A DNA stretch of 64,000 nt from JAHDFB01 sp965658745 (GTDB lineage Bacteria; Bacteroidota; Bacteroidia; Chitinophagales; Saprospiraceae), in assembly GCA_965658745.1 (NCBI GenBank), contig CBFHTK010000009.1:81624-145623 (forward strand). The letters are read 5' to 3'. Below, in pieces: positions 16,344 to 26,262 of the stretch (position 1 is the stretch's first letter; every line of letters begins with the position of its first letter). The notes under the pieces were generated by a model that had not been told where the DNA came from, did no database searches, and saw nothing but the letters and a program-made list of their open reading frames with translations. Position numbers and translations under genes: made by a program.

Positions 16344-19079
16344 ATGAGAAAAGTATTGTTTATCAGTTTCTTTGTAATGCTATTAGCTGGATATAGCTTT
16401 GCTCAATGTGCTTCTGATGAAGTTGAAGTGCGCATTGATATTGCAACTGATAATTGGGGTAACGAAACGTCGTGGACCTTGTCAGATCTAAGCGGTGTGG
16501 TCCTTATACAAGGTGGTCAAGGAGGCGTTTATGGAAACAACAGCAGCTATTCAGACAGCATTTGTGTCCTTGCTGATGGTTGCTTTTTCTTCGAGATTTA
16601 TGATACCTATGGAGACGGGATATATGCGCCCAATGGCTATGAGCTCTACATAGATGAAATGCTAGTTGCTAGTGGTGCCGATGACATTCAAAAATACGCC
16701 ATTGAGGTTGTTAATTGTCCGGATGCATGCAGTATAACGTTGAGCGCCCTGAATGATCTTCAAGCACATATCAATGGAACTATGACTCTTGATACGGACG
16801 AACTAACACTAATCAAAAATACATTCGTTCAGTTTCCAGAATGTCTTGCTGAGAATGAGTCGATCATATTACTAGGTAAAAGTGTTGTCGAAGATTATGA
16901 TGATCAGATCGGAGCACTTTTTACAACTCCTACGACCAAAAACGGCTTTTCCAAGAACCCAGCTTCCGCTCCCGGCCTAGAAGTGGAAAGGGCAATGCTA
17001 GCTCTCCAACAGGGAATATTCGACTATGTATTTACACCAGAGGTTTACAAAGATTATCCGCAACACATTAATGAATGGAAATTCAATTCGTGCTACAATT
17101 TCCCAGGATATGTTGAACCACCAGCAGATTCATCTGTCACTAATTCGGTTCTGATTCGTGCAAATTTTGCTGATCCTGATGGAATGAACCCTTACTTAGA
17201 AATTAATGGAGATGGGACTAATCATGCGCTGCGACCTACTGGACTATATTTATCTCCCGGTAGTATTGCGACCGTTACTGTGCCAGATAGCTTGGTAGGA
17301 CAAGACTATTTCGTGAGGGTTGGTTCACACGAATGGGATCTCACGATCAGACCGATATTTAAGCGTTTAGATAGAATATCGAGGAAGTTTCCGATTGATT
17401 CCACAACTATAGAGGTGTTCAATCCGTTTGGAGGAGCCATTTCAGTACTTGTTCCCTACGGTGCTGACGATGGCATTGTAGAGGTTAGCGTAAGCAACGG
17501 TGTTTTATCTCCTTTCTTTTCGCTAAAATCATTTTACGAAACAACGGACTTTGACGCAGAACTAAGTAAGCCTGGACCCTGGGCTGTTTTTGAGACAGAC
17601 AATGTCATGTTCTCCATTCCAAAACACTCTATTGTGCCCGGTCAGTATGACCTCAAGCAGGCCATGCTGGACTGGGACACGGCTTTGCAGGGTGTCAATT
17701 CCATTATGGCTAGAGAGATTATCTCCGACAAACACAACATGTACATGATTGCGGATATAACCATAAGACATAATGTCTATTCGATCGGCTATCCGATGTC
17801 GAATACACCGCTAAACTATTCCAATGTTCCTGGCCCAGCTTACTTTATGAACGGTCCCGGACCTGACGATGAAACTAATTTTCACGAATCTGGGCACGCA
17901 TTGGCGATGTCCAAGTTTCCTGGTGAAGTAGAGGCTATTGTCAATTTTCCGTACATCATGGCGATGAATCACGGACTGAATGTAGACTTGAATGAAGCAG
18001 TGAATTACAGCTTTGTCCCCAACACCTTTGATATCGATAAGACAGCCACCCATCGGATGGTGTCCAATACTTTCGGAACAGAGCGTATTATTGCCAATGC
18101 TACGACCAATGAGGTACGCTATCAGCATAGAGGTTACGGACATTATTTTGAAATAGTCAATTTGCTCGGCTGGTGTCCACTCAGGAATTTTTGGAAGCAG
18201 GAGTCTATCGACTTTGAAAACGGAATCGACTATGGTATCAATAACCAGGATATTGATCTTCGGACAATCAGAATGTGTGTTGCTGCACAAGCAGATCTGC
18301 GTCCTCTATTTCATGTTTTTGGAATCCTTCCACAAGATTCAATTGCTCTACAAGATACCTTAGCTGAATTAAACATTCAGCCGTCTCTTACCATCTATAA
18401 TAGGCTACAAGATTATTTCGAACTGATTCCCGAGGACAACGCAGCCTTCGTTGATTATGCACTCTTCGTTTATCCAAATCTGTACGCAGATGGTCCAACT
18501 TCCAATCCCGATTACGGGGTAGGGTGGCACTACCAGAAATCATTGACATTCGATGAAGCTGAAGCTCAGCAACGGACTGATATTCTACAATCCATCATAG
18601 ACCTCTATTATCCAAATGGTGAACCGATAGGTCATGAAGATACTGATGTTTGTTGCATGCTCGATACCATGAACGTCAACATGGTCGATGAAGAGGTCAT
18701 CGTGACTGGAGGTGTAGAACCTTATGATATTTCAATTGATATCACGGATAATATTCAGACCGTAACTGTAGTCGATTTCGATGGTTGTGAATCCTCTGTT
18801 CAATACACACTGAGTTCCTTATGGGAAGAAGACATAGAAGTGATACGCATTTACCCGAATCCCGCTTCTACTGAAGTCTATTTAGAATTAGTAGAAAGTA
18901 ACAACCAAGTTGAACATCTACAAATCGTTTCGCTTAATGGTCAGGTATTACAGCAATATCCAAATGCGAAGCGTGTCGTCGATATATCAACACTCAATGA
19001 AGGTATGTATATCGTACAAGTTCAATTGGTCGGCGGTGTGCAAGTGAATAAGCGACTGGTGGTTATGAGAGAGAGGTAA
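16344..19079 (+). CDS. secreted M60-like metallopeptidase with T9SS sorting domain
   Basis: 911 residues. A signal peptide ends near GYSFAQ; residues about 22-130 form a small beta domain with IYDTYGDGI, seen in other Bacteroidota exoproteins. The region of residues 290-560 resembles the M60/enhancin peptidase: PTGLYLSPGSIATVTVP, VRVGSHEW, NPFGGAISVLVPYG, then the zinc motif H514-E515-S-G-H518 with a downstream glutamate (E528 or E530), fitting HExxHx(8-28)E. M60 enzymes cleave mucin-type glycoproteins. The C-terminus (about 832-911) has IYPNPASTEVYLEL and ends KRLVVMRER, a type A T9SS signal, so the protein is exported across the outer membrane. Mucinase activity is inferred, not shown. Confidence 0.8.
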   Translation: MRKVLFISFFVMLLAGYSFAQCASDEVEVRIDIATDNWGNETSWTLSDLSGVVLIQGGQGGVYGNNSSYSDSICVLADGCFFFEIYDTYGDGIYAPNGYELYIDEMLVASGADDIQKYAIEVVNCPDACSITLSALNDLQAHINGTMTLDTDELTLIKNTFVQFPECLAENESIILLGKSVVEDYDDQIGALFTTPTTKNGFSKNPASAPGLEVERAMLALQQGIFDYVFTPEVYKDYPQHINEWKFNSCYNFPGYVEPPADSSVTNSVLIRANFADPDGMNPYLEINGDGTNHALRPTGLYLSPGSIATVTVPDSLVGQDYFVRVGSHEWDLTIRPIFKRLDRISRKFPIDSTTIEVFNPFGGAISVLVPYGADDGIVEVSVSNGVLSPFFSLKSFYETTDFDAELSKPGPWAVFETDNVMFSIPKHSIVPGQYDLKQAMLDWDTALQGVNSIMAREIISDKHNMYMIADITIRHNVYSIGYPMSNTPLNYSNVPGPAYFMNGPGPDDETNFHESGHALAMSKFPGEVEAIVNFPYIMAMNHGLNVDLNEAVNYSFVPNTFDIDKTATHRMVSNTFGTERIIANATTNEVRYQHRGYGHYFEIVNLLGWCPLRNFWKQESIDFENGIDYGINNQDIDLRTIRMCVAAQADLRPLFHVFGILPQDSIALQDTLAELNIQPSLTIYNRLQDYFELIPEDNAAFVDYALFVYPNLYADGPTSNPDYGVGWHYQKSLTFDEAEAQQRTDILQSIIDLYYPNGEPIGHEDTDVCCMLDTMNVNMVDEEVIVTGGVEPYDISIDITDNIQTVTVVDFDGCESSVQYTLSSLWEEDIEVIRIYPNPASTEVYLELVESNNQVEHLQIVSLNGQVLQQYPNAKRVVDISTLNEGMYIVQVQLVGGVQVNKRLVVMRER

Positions 19080-19204
19080 GGTTGAGCTATATCACAGACT
19101 AGCCCTATTATGAAAGTCTTTTTAGGTTAGCTATTACAGCTTTTTTGGGATTCTACAGAATTTTATAATAGAACTAAGATCCTAGCTTAGGTAAAATACA
19201 ATTA

Positions 19205-19828
19205 ATGAAAAATAAACTATTATTCAGCATTGTTGCTTTCATTGTTGCTACGGCGTTCTTCGGATTATTTTCTAGTTGCGAGCCAGAAACAATCATTGAA
19301 ACGGAATATGTTACGGTCAAGGATACCCTTATTGTCGTCACTACCGACACCATTATTATCTCAACAACGGATACGATATTTATCGAGGAGGAAGCCACCG
19401 TTACTAATTTTATTTTAGTTAGACATGCTGAAACGACAGGCGGAGGAAGTGACCCTGTATTAAGTGCAGAAGGTATGGAACGAGCAGAAAGATTGGCTGG
19501 TATACTCTCCGAGCTTGATATTGATCGAGTGTATAGTACCAACTATGATCGAACCATGGATACAGCTCAACCAACGGCAGATAATCAAGGTTTGGAAATC
19601 ACAAATTATGGAGGTTTTGATCAGCAGGCAGTTATCAACGATATTTTGGAAAATGTCAATGGTGGGAAGGTCCTCATTGTAGGTCATAGCAACACCACGC
19701 CCAATTTTTTGAATGTATTGACAGGCACTTCCGACTATCCCAATCTACCCGAAGGAGCCTACGATAACCTTTTTATCGTTAACGTGAAGTCAAAAGGCGA
19801 TTCCGAAGTGATTAATCTTAAGTATTGA
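19205..19828 (+). CDS. histidine phosphatase family lipoprotein
   Basis: 207 residues. The N-terminus ends FGLFSSC, a lipobox-like site, followed by a Thr-rich linker of about 45 residues. The phosphatase core shows LVRHAET (catalytic RH near residue 75), DRVYSTNYDRTMDTAQP and the second catalytic His in IVGHSNTTP. This is a phosphoglycerate-mutase-like (SixA-type small) phosphatase anchored at the cell surface or in the periplasm; its substrate is unknown. The last 14 codons recur as a remnant at 23620-23688, after the following large gene, which indicates a past duplication. Confidence 0.82.
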   Translation: MKNKLLFSIVAFIVATAFFGLFSSCEPETIIETEYVTVKDTLIVVTTDTIIISTTDTIFIEEEATVTNFILVRHAETTGGGSDPVLSAEGMERAERLAGILSELDIDRVYSTNYDRTMDTAQPTADNQGLEITNYGGFDQQAVINDILENVNGGKVLIVGHSNTTPNFLNVLTGTSDYPNLPEGAYDNLFIVNVKSKGDSEVINLKY

Positions 19829-20020
19829 TAGAGAAGTAAAGGATAAGTCGAAGATTTCTATTGCTATCTCAAATCATTTCTTGTTGGCTGTAGAGGTTCT
19901 TGCTGACCAGGATGTACGGCACTCGAAAAAATAAAAGAAGGGCTTGACCAGCCAGTTGTTTTCTCGTAACTTAATGCTAGTAATTTTTATTACTTTTAGC
20001 AAGTCTTTTCAATCAATCAT

Positions 20021-23000
20021 ATGTCTATGCGAAGCCAATTAACGTTCATTCTATTTTCAGTTATCTTCAGTAGCCTTTCAATAAGTACGCAAGCTCAAAT
20101 TACAAATGCGAATCGAAGCGGATTTACGTGGATTGCAACGGAGGATGTAAGTGATAAGTCCTTTGGTGCTGGATATACGCTGTATAGCGCAGCATGGCCA
20201 ACCTATAGCCCTTATCCCGGTGCATCCAATTATCAGATGGGACTAGCAGGTTGCTGGATGACCACCCAAAAAACAGGGAATGAGCCAGATCAATTCTACA
20301 CGACGATTGAAGGTGGTCTTGGTTGGTGGGGAGATACTCGATTTGGAAAAGACACACCCAAATTTATCATGGGAGGTGTTTCTCATAACTTCTTTGCTTG
20401 GGCAAATGGAACAGGCGCAGGTCGAAGTAATAATCTATCCAATGGTCAAAGGGATTGGAGTACTCCAGGCGGAAAATACGGTGTCGCGCAATTGTCCAAT
20501 CGATTGCTATGGGCACCTGATGGACTGAATGTTGCTCAATGTCTAAATGGTGAACTATTGGGTTATGGTTACACACCGCTCCCTATCACAGATCCACTTG
20601 AACAAACTGCAGGAGTAGATATTGAAACAGGCAATCAATGTTGGACATTAATGTTGAATAGTACAAATTTCAGAGGTCCAGCTACATTCTTTATGCCGAC
20701 TTTTTGGACAGAACCCGCTCTGGAAGATACTTCCTTGGAAGGTTTATTCCTCGATAGTAGACCTTCTGAACCGAACGTTGGTTTTGGTCTCGAACATGCC
20801 ACGACACCAGCTATTATTTCGAAAGACGACAACAATGACACGTACGCTAAGACTTTGGCAATGCAATTTCCGATCAGTGGAGAAGACAATGGTATTGCAA
20901 TGCATGGTGTTTCAGTTTATTCCAAAAATGCCATTTGGGACGATATGGTTTCTTGGTTCAATGGTGGAGATGTTGTCGATCCTAGTTTCAATGTAGATGG
21001 AACAATTGTAGTACCATTCAAGAATAATGGTGGTTCCATGGTCGGAGAAATAACATCTTCGGGACCTGATGGCTATAATCATGATATCGATCTAGCCTTC
21101 ATGAATCCTACTCAAATGAATTCAAATACCATGGGTTATTCATTTGACTTGAATGTGGTTAACAAAACAGATAAAAATGTCCTTCTTCCTGAGTACTATA
21201 AACTGGAAGACGATAAATGGCAAGCTCTAGCAAAAATCGATGTGCCGGCTTCAACAAAATTGACGACGACACCAGTTCCTACAGTTCCAAGGAGTGAAAT
21301 TCCTTATTTGACACCGATGGAAGATGATTGTGCTTGGCAAGACCCCGATGGTCCATGGAAGAGTCCTGGACCCTCTGCAGGGCCATTTACAGCAGATTTG
21401 GGCGATGGAAGTACTTTAACCTACTATTGGTATCGATTTATCGATCAACCAGCCATCGTGCATGCGAATCTTCCTCAAGAGATGCTTGAAAAGATGCAAG
21501 AGCGTGTTGAATTGATGCATTCCAACTGGAGTCATACGGATCAATACGCCGCAGATCCGGAGGTGGGTGAGTTGGCAACCCTAGATCCTGAAATCATTGT
21601 AACACCACCTGCTGGTATGGAAGTGGGATATGTGCCTATTGTCACTAGACAAGAAAAATCTAAGAGTAAGTTGCGTGTTTTTGTACTCGCTGGTCAGTCA
21701 AATATGCAAGGTTACGGAAGTATAACAGATCCCGAGAGTGATCCTGGTAGTTTGATCGATGTAATCAACAAAGATGAAGACGAAAAATGGTCTACAATCG
21801 GAGAAGTTGACAACTGGAAAAGTCTTGAAAATACCTATGTTTATTTTCCAAGATCGGACAGTGATACCGTAAGAACCAATGCGACAGTAGGGCAGGGAGC
21901 TAATTCAAATCTGATAGGACCTGAACTGATGTTTGCCCATAAACTCGATGCCTATTATGATGATCCTGTCTTAATTATCAAAACTGCATGGGGTGGCAAA
22001 AGTCTAGCGGAAGATTTTCGTCCTCCTTCAGCAAGCGGAATTACAGGAGCGTATTATACGGCCATGATCGAAACAGTGAATCAAGTGACTAGTAATTTGT
22101 CATCAGAGTTTCCTGTGATAGCAGAGGAAGATTACGAAATTTCGGGATTTGCTTGGTTTCAAGGATGGAATGATGGAGCAAGCCAGGATTTCCTAGATAA
22201 CTATGAAAGTAATTTGATCCATCTTGTGAATGACGTGAGAGCGGACTTAGGAAATCCGGATCTCCCATTTGTCATTGCAAGTTCAGGACATGGAGGCTAT
22301 GCATTAAGCAGTGATGGCTGGGTTCGAGACATGCAAGAAATTGTTTCGGTAGCACAGGAAGAGGTGGGTTGCGATGATGAAACTTATGGAGGAAGACTGG
22401 GCTTTGTTGATACCAAACCGTACTTCAAGGAGGAAGATGAGTCACCACAGGCAGCTGTGCACCATTTCAACAATAATGCAGAAACCTATTTGAATATTGG
22501 AAAGGCCCTTGGAGAAGAGATGATTTCTGCTATTAATGCCAAAGCATTTTGTTACGCAGATTGTGGTGAAAATCTCATCCCTTCGGAATTAGTTTCAATC
22601 GGTAATCGAGTTTGGAATGACTTCAATAAGAACGGAATCAATGATCCTTTTGAGCCTGGTATCCCAGGTGTTTCTGTGCTCATCTGGGCAGATTCTGATG
22701 GTGATGGTATTCCGGATTGGCAAGGTTTCGGAGGAGTGCAAGTGACGGATGCGGATGGATACTATCGTTTTGAAGGATTAGAACCTGGCAACTATGTGGT
22801 ATTCGTTTGGCAGGTGAATAATTGGGATGTAGGAGAACCTTTAGAGGGTTTCGTTTCATCGGATGTATATGAAGAAAATGCCGACAATGACGTGGACTTA
22901 GATAACAATGGCTCTGGTAGTGCATTTAGCGATATATTTTCGGGAATAGTGACTTTGACGACTGATGGAGAACCGCTGAATGACGGAGATCCTGAGGATT

Positions 23001-23578
23001 GTATTTTTGATTTTGATGCTGGGGGTAATAACACGGTTGATTTTGGGTTCTATGACCCAAATGCTATTGATCTTGACGAAGATGGCTTTCCTGATTTCGC
23101 AGATTGCGATGATACGAATCCAGATGTCAATCCAGCACAGCCAGAAGTTCCTTATAATGGCATTGATGACGATTGTAATGTTGAGACTTTGGATGATGAC
23201 TTGGATCAAGATGGCTTTGTATTGTCGGAAGACTGTGACGATGAAAATGCCGACATCAATCCAGATGCGGTCGAAATTCCCAACAATGGTATTGATGAAG
23301 ATTGCGATGGTATGGATTTGATATCATCTATTCATGAGATCGGTGAGACGAAAGTCGTTATCTACCCTAATCCAGCCGTAAATACCGTAAGCATTGCATT
23401 TGACAGTGATGTAGATTGTGCGCTCAAACTGTATGATATAGAAGGTCGACTAGTTGTACAAGAAGTCAGAGGAACTCAACTCGATGTTAGTACCCTACAG
23501 ACTGGGATTTATCTGATCGAGATTAAAGATCTTAAGACGAGCAATAGAGTTATTGAAAAGCTGATGATTTTGAGATAG
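20021..23578 (+). CDS. very large secreted esterase-like protein with SdrD-B, MopE and T9SS domains
   Basis: 1185 residues with a signal peptide ending TQAQ. The N-terminal ~500 residues are Trp/Gly-rich and not recognised. About 545-850 is a sialate O-acetylesterase/SGNH-like domain: FVLAGQSNMQGYG (nucleophile Ser), KTAWGGKSL, GFAWFQGWND, and a late HHF that could supply the His. Then come an SdrD B-like domain (about 862-1010, NRVWNDFNKNGINDPFEPGI), two MopE-like calcium motifs (DLDEDGFPDFADCDDTNP and DLDQDGFVLSEDCDD with NGIDEDCDG), and a type A sorting domain with VIYPNPAVNTVSI. It is likely a surface or released carbohydrate esterase. It lies between the phosphatase gene and a partial copy of that gene's 3' end. 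Confidence 0.8.
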   Translation: MSMRSQLTFILFSVIFSSLSISTQAQITNANRSGFTWIATEDVSDKSFGAGYTLYSAAWPTYSPYPGASNYQMGLAGCWMTTQKTGNEPDQFYTTIEGGLGWWGDTRFGKDTPKFIMGGVSHNFFAWANGTGAGRSNNLSNGQRDWSTPGGKYGVAQLSNRLLWAPDGLNVAQCLNGELLGYGYTPLPITDPLEQTAGVDIETGNQCWTLMLNSTNFRGPATFFMPTFWTEPALEDTSLEGLFLDSRPSEPNVGFGLEHATTPAIISKDDNNDTYAKTLAMQFPISGEDNGIAMHGVSVYSKNAIWDDMVSWFNGGDVVDPSFNVDGTIVVPFKNNGGSMVGEITSSGPDGYNHDIDLAFMNPTQMNSNTMGYSFDLNVVNKTDKNVLLPEYYKLEDDKWQALAKIDVPASTKLTTTPVPTVPRSEIPYLTPMEDDCAWQDPDGPWKSPGPSAGPFTADLGDGSTLTYYWYRFIDQPAIVHANLPQEMLEKMQERVELMHSNWSHTDQYAADPEVGELATLDPEIIVTPPAGMEVGYVPIVTRQEKSKSKLRVFVLAGQSNMQGYGSITDPESDPGSLIDVINKDEDEKWSTIGEVDNWKSLENTYVYFPRSDSDTVRTNATVGQGANSNLIGPELMFAHKLDAYYDDPVLIIKTAWGGKSLAEDFRPPSASGITGAYYTAMIETVNQVTSNLSSEFPVIAEEDYEISGFAWFQGWNDGASQDFLDNYESNLIHLVNDVRADLGNPDLPFVIASSGHGGYALSSDGWVRDMQEIVSVAQEEVGCDDETYGGRLGFVDTKPYFKEEDESPQAAVHHFNNNAETYLNIGKALGEEMISAINAKAFCYADCGENLIPSELVSIGNRVWNDFNKNGINDPFEPGIPGVSVLIWADSDGDGIPDWQGFGGVQVTDADGYYRFEGLEPGNYVVFVWQVNNWDVGEPLEGFVSSDVYEENADNDVDLDNNGSGSAFSDIFSGIVTLTTDGEPLNDGDPEDCIFDFDAGGNNTVDFGFYDPNAIDLDEDGFPDFADCDDTNPDVNPAQPEVPYNGIDDDCNVETLDDDLDQDGFVLSEDCDDENADINPDAVEIPNNGIDEDCDGMDLISSIHEIGETKVVIYPNPAVNTVSIAFDSDVDCALKLYDIEGRLVVQEVRGTQLDVSTLQTGIYLIEIKDLKTSNRVIEKLMILR

Positions 23579-23619
23579 GAAATACGGATTAGCGAAAAGA
23601 TCCGCCTCGCAGGTCACTA

Positions 23620-23688
23620 CGGGTATACGCTGATTTCTTGAATACCAAATCAAAAGGTGATTCCGAAGTGATTAATCTTAAGTATTGA
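23620..23688 (+). pseudogene. 3' remnant duplicate of the histidine phosphatase gene
   Basis: Codons KSKGDSEVINLKY and the TGA at 23686-23688 repeat the end of the phosphatase gene (19786-19828), with 40 of 42 bases identical over the best part. The preceding residues (VYADFLNT against AYDNLFIVNV) also align with a two-codon gap. No upstream phosphatase sequence remains. It marks a duplication followed by loss, or a recombination scar, spanning the intervening 3.8 kb. Confidence 0.8.
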
Positions 23689-23787
23689 GAAGGAAGGCCA
23701 CAAAATATCGAAATCTCCGTAGCATTTGATTCTTGAAGATACTGCAGTTTTATGTATTGTCACACTCCCAAAGAAGAAACAAGGGAT

Positions 23788-24477
23788 ATGAAGTACCTAA
23801 CTGAAATTGGGATTCTTTTGATTATCTGTAGTTTTTTGACTGCTTGCGATGGACAAGCTAAGCAGTCGAGCGCATAACAGTCAAGAGGAAGTAGCAATGG
23901 TTTGCTCGTTGGAGGCCCCTTTGAAAACAGTGACTTTATGTACATCGGTATGCCAGACAACATCAATTCAGTTGATACAAGTGCAGGTTGGACGCAGGAA
24001 GGGCAAAAGCTATTGATATCAGGTACTATGTACCAACTTGATGGCAAAACACCAGCACTAGATGTGATACTCTATTATTACCGTACGGACATTAATGGTT
24101 TATACGCAAATGCTCCTGAACTAGACGATCGCGTCAGACGGCATGGCAATATTCGTGGTTGGGTCAAGTCTGACCAAGATGGCCACTATGCCATTTATAC
24201 TGTCAGACCAGCTTCATATCCGAATACAGATTTTGAGGCGCACAGTCATCCTTCGATCAAAGAACTAAACATCAGTAAGGAGTACTATATTGACGAATTT
24301 ATCTTTGATGACGATATCCTTCTTACGAGTGTAAAAAGGAGTGAGCTACAGAATCGAGGAGTTAGTGGCATTTTGAAAGTTTCGGAAAAAGGCGATCTCC
24401 AAATTGCTGAGCATAATATCATTTTAGGTCTTAATATTCTCAACTATCCTGAATCTGAAAGCGAACGCAGACAATAG
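23788..24477 (+). pseudogene. intradiol dioxygenase-like lipoprotein with in-frame TAA at codon 30
   Basis: From the ATG at 23788 the frame encodes a lipoprotein signal (ICSFLTAC, lipid Cys at codon 20), then meets TAA at 23875-23877 and continues open in the same frame to 24477. The body carries the expected non-haem iron ligands of intradiol ring-cleavage dioxygenases: a Tyr in DINGLY, Tyr in RPASYP, and two His in AHSHPS (Y106, Y144, H152, H154 counted from the ATG). The stop needs only one change, for example CAA to TAA. Without readthrough, translation could restart only at TTG 23902 or ATG 23938 and would lack the lipid anchor. I call it a recent nonsense pseudogene; a sequencing error is possible. 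Confidence 0.72.
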
Positions 24478-24643
24478 CTTTTACTTTTGATTCATCAATC
24501 GCTTGATTTTTGTAAACTAGATAATGTACGTTCCATCTGCTTAGCTTGTCTTGCTCTGTAGTTGATTCATACTAATAACGGTCAAAGTCTCAATGCTTAC
24601 AAAATCACTTTAAAAAGCTAGTTTTGCGCCATATTAACTAGCT

Positions 24644-26227
24644 ATGTCAGACCAGCCAATCGATAACACTTCTCAAAAATCAAATCAAGAAAATGAACCG
24701 CTTGATGCTGAGCAGATCAAGCAATGCATAGAGGTTTTAAATACCTTAAACGCGGACACCAATCAACTGTGGGATATGCCGGAAGAGCAGAAGAGAGCGC
24801 TTATGATCGCAGCTGGAAGATTGACAAGACCGACTCGAGACGAATTTCAAAAGCGACGAAAGGACCGCAAAAAAGCTGATAAACGTAAGCAGCAAGAACG
24901 AGATAAACATGCGCGTAAAGAGACTGGTATTCGTTCAGCTCGAGAAGCCTCAGTCTTTGTTGCGCCCACGATGATTGACAGGACGGGTTTAGAGGAGGAT
25001 AGGGATGATCAGAAACTTTCTTCACCGAGAAATTGCTACGTGTGTAAGGAAATGTATGATACATTGCATCATTTTTATGACACGATGTGCCAAGAATGTG
25101 GTGATTTTAATTATGCCAAGCGGTTTCAAACTGCCAAGCTAAAAGGTCAGGTAGCACTCGTTACAGGGTCACGCCTCAAGATAGGTTATCACATCACACT
25201 GATGATGCTTCGAGCTGGTGCAACGGTCATTGCAACGACCCGTTTTCCAGTAGATTCTGCGTTACGATACTCCAAAGAAGATGATTTTACAGATTGGGGA
25301 CATCGCTTGCATATTCATGGGCTTGACTTGCGCCATATTCCAAGTGTAGAAATCTTTTGTAACTACATTGAGCAACAATACGATCGACTTGACATTCTCA
25401 TCAACAATGCTGCTCAAACTGTTCGTCGTCCAACTGCTTTTTATAAGCACTTGATGCCGAACGAAATGACGAAATATGAGGAACTACCTGCTTTCGCAAA
25501 AGACGTATTAGCTCGTCATCATGCATGTGTCGAAAAGCTATCAGCTCTTGAACACGATGATCAGATCAGTTCGAATCCCAATGCTCCTGTTGCTTGGCAA
25601 AGTAGTAAGTCAGTTGTGGGTATGACTTCATCTGCTGAATTATCGCAGATTCCATATACGATCGACCATGCTGTCGTTGCCAAAGAAGTTTTTCCAGAAG
25701 GTAAGTTGGACGCTGATCTTCAGCAGGTCGATCTTCGCAAAACAAATAGTTGGAGACTCAAGCTTGGAGAGATTAGCACAGATGAAATGCTCGAGGTTCA
25801 ATTGGTAAATAGTGTTGCACCTTTTGTCCTTTGTAATCGTCTGGCAAATCTGATGAAAAAAGAAAATACGGGTATGAAGCACATTATCAATGTGTCTGCG
25901 ATGGAGGGGAAATTTCATCGTTTTTTCAAGGAAGATCGACATCCACACACTAATATGGCAAAGGCAGCATTGAACATGATGACACATACCATGGCCAGCG
26001 ATCTTGCTAAATATGGAATTTTCTCAAACGCAGTGGATACAGGGTGGGTTACAGATGAAGATCCAGTGGAATTGGTAAAGAAGAAGGAAGATGATCATGA
26101 TTTTCAGCCACCTCTTGATATTGTTGACGGTGCAGCACGTGTCTTAGATCCGCTTTTTGATGGGATCAATACAGGGAAGCATTGGAATGGTAAGTTTCTA
26201 AAAGACTATAGACCGATTGATTGGTAG
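24644..26227 (+). CDS. SDR-family oxidoreductase with N-terminal zinc-finger-like region
   Basis: 527 residues, twice the size of ordinary SDRs. Residues 1-100 are charged and helical; C131/C134 and C149/C152 form a CxxC-x14-CxxC zinc-ribbon-like site. The SDR domain starts at about 168 with VALVTGSRLKIGYHI (cofactor motif TGxxxxxG) and has the NNAAQT motif near 254. At the catalytic position the usual YxxxK reads TNMAK, so the Tyr is replaced by Thr while the Lys remains; the segment HTNMAKAALNMMTHTMA otherwise aligns well. NVSAMEGKF gives the catalytic Ser. The family therefore may bind NAD(P) but use unusual chemistry, or none. There is no operon partner; substrate unknown. Confidence 0.75.
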   Translation: MSDQPIDNTSQKSNQENEPLDAEQIKQCIEVLNTLNADTNQLWDMPEEQKRALMIAAGRLTRPTRDEFQKRRKDRKKADKRKQQERDKHARKETGIRSAREASVFVAPTMIDRTGLEEDRDDQKLSSPRNCYVCKEMYDTLHHFYDTMCQECGDFNYAKRFQTAKLKGQVALVTGSRLKIGYHITLMMLRAGATVIATTRFPVDSALRYSKEDDFTDWGHRLHIHGLDLRHIPSVEIFCNYIEQQYDRLDILINNAAQTVRRPTAFYKHLMPNEMTKYEELPAFAKDVLARHHACVEKLSALEHDDQISSNPNAPVAWQSSKSVVGMTSSAELSQIPYTIDHAVVAKEVFPEGKLDADLQQVDLRKTNSWRLKLGEISTDEMLEVQLVNSVAPFVLCNRLANLMKKENTGMKHIINVSAMEGKFHRFFKEDRHPHTNMAKAALNMMTHTMASDLAKYGIFSNAVDTGWVTDEDPVELVKKKEDDHDFQPPLDIVDGAARVLDPLFDGINTGKHWNGKFLKDYRPIDW

Positions 26228-26262
26228 GGTGGGGCTTTCGCCCAAAAACGTTTGTGCGACAC

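Noticed and set aside
17811..18290. Antisense 159-codon frame inside the M60-like peptidase gene
   Set aside because: It has no recognisable signature and covers the HESGH region in another frame; it is a by-product of codon bias.
26228..26245. Terminator for the SDR gene at GGGGCTTTCGCCC
   Set aside because: The short stem is followed by A residues and not T, so it would not end transcription on the plus strand.
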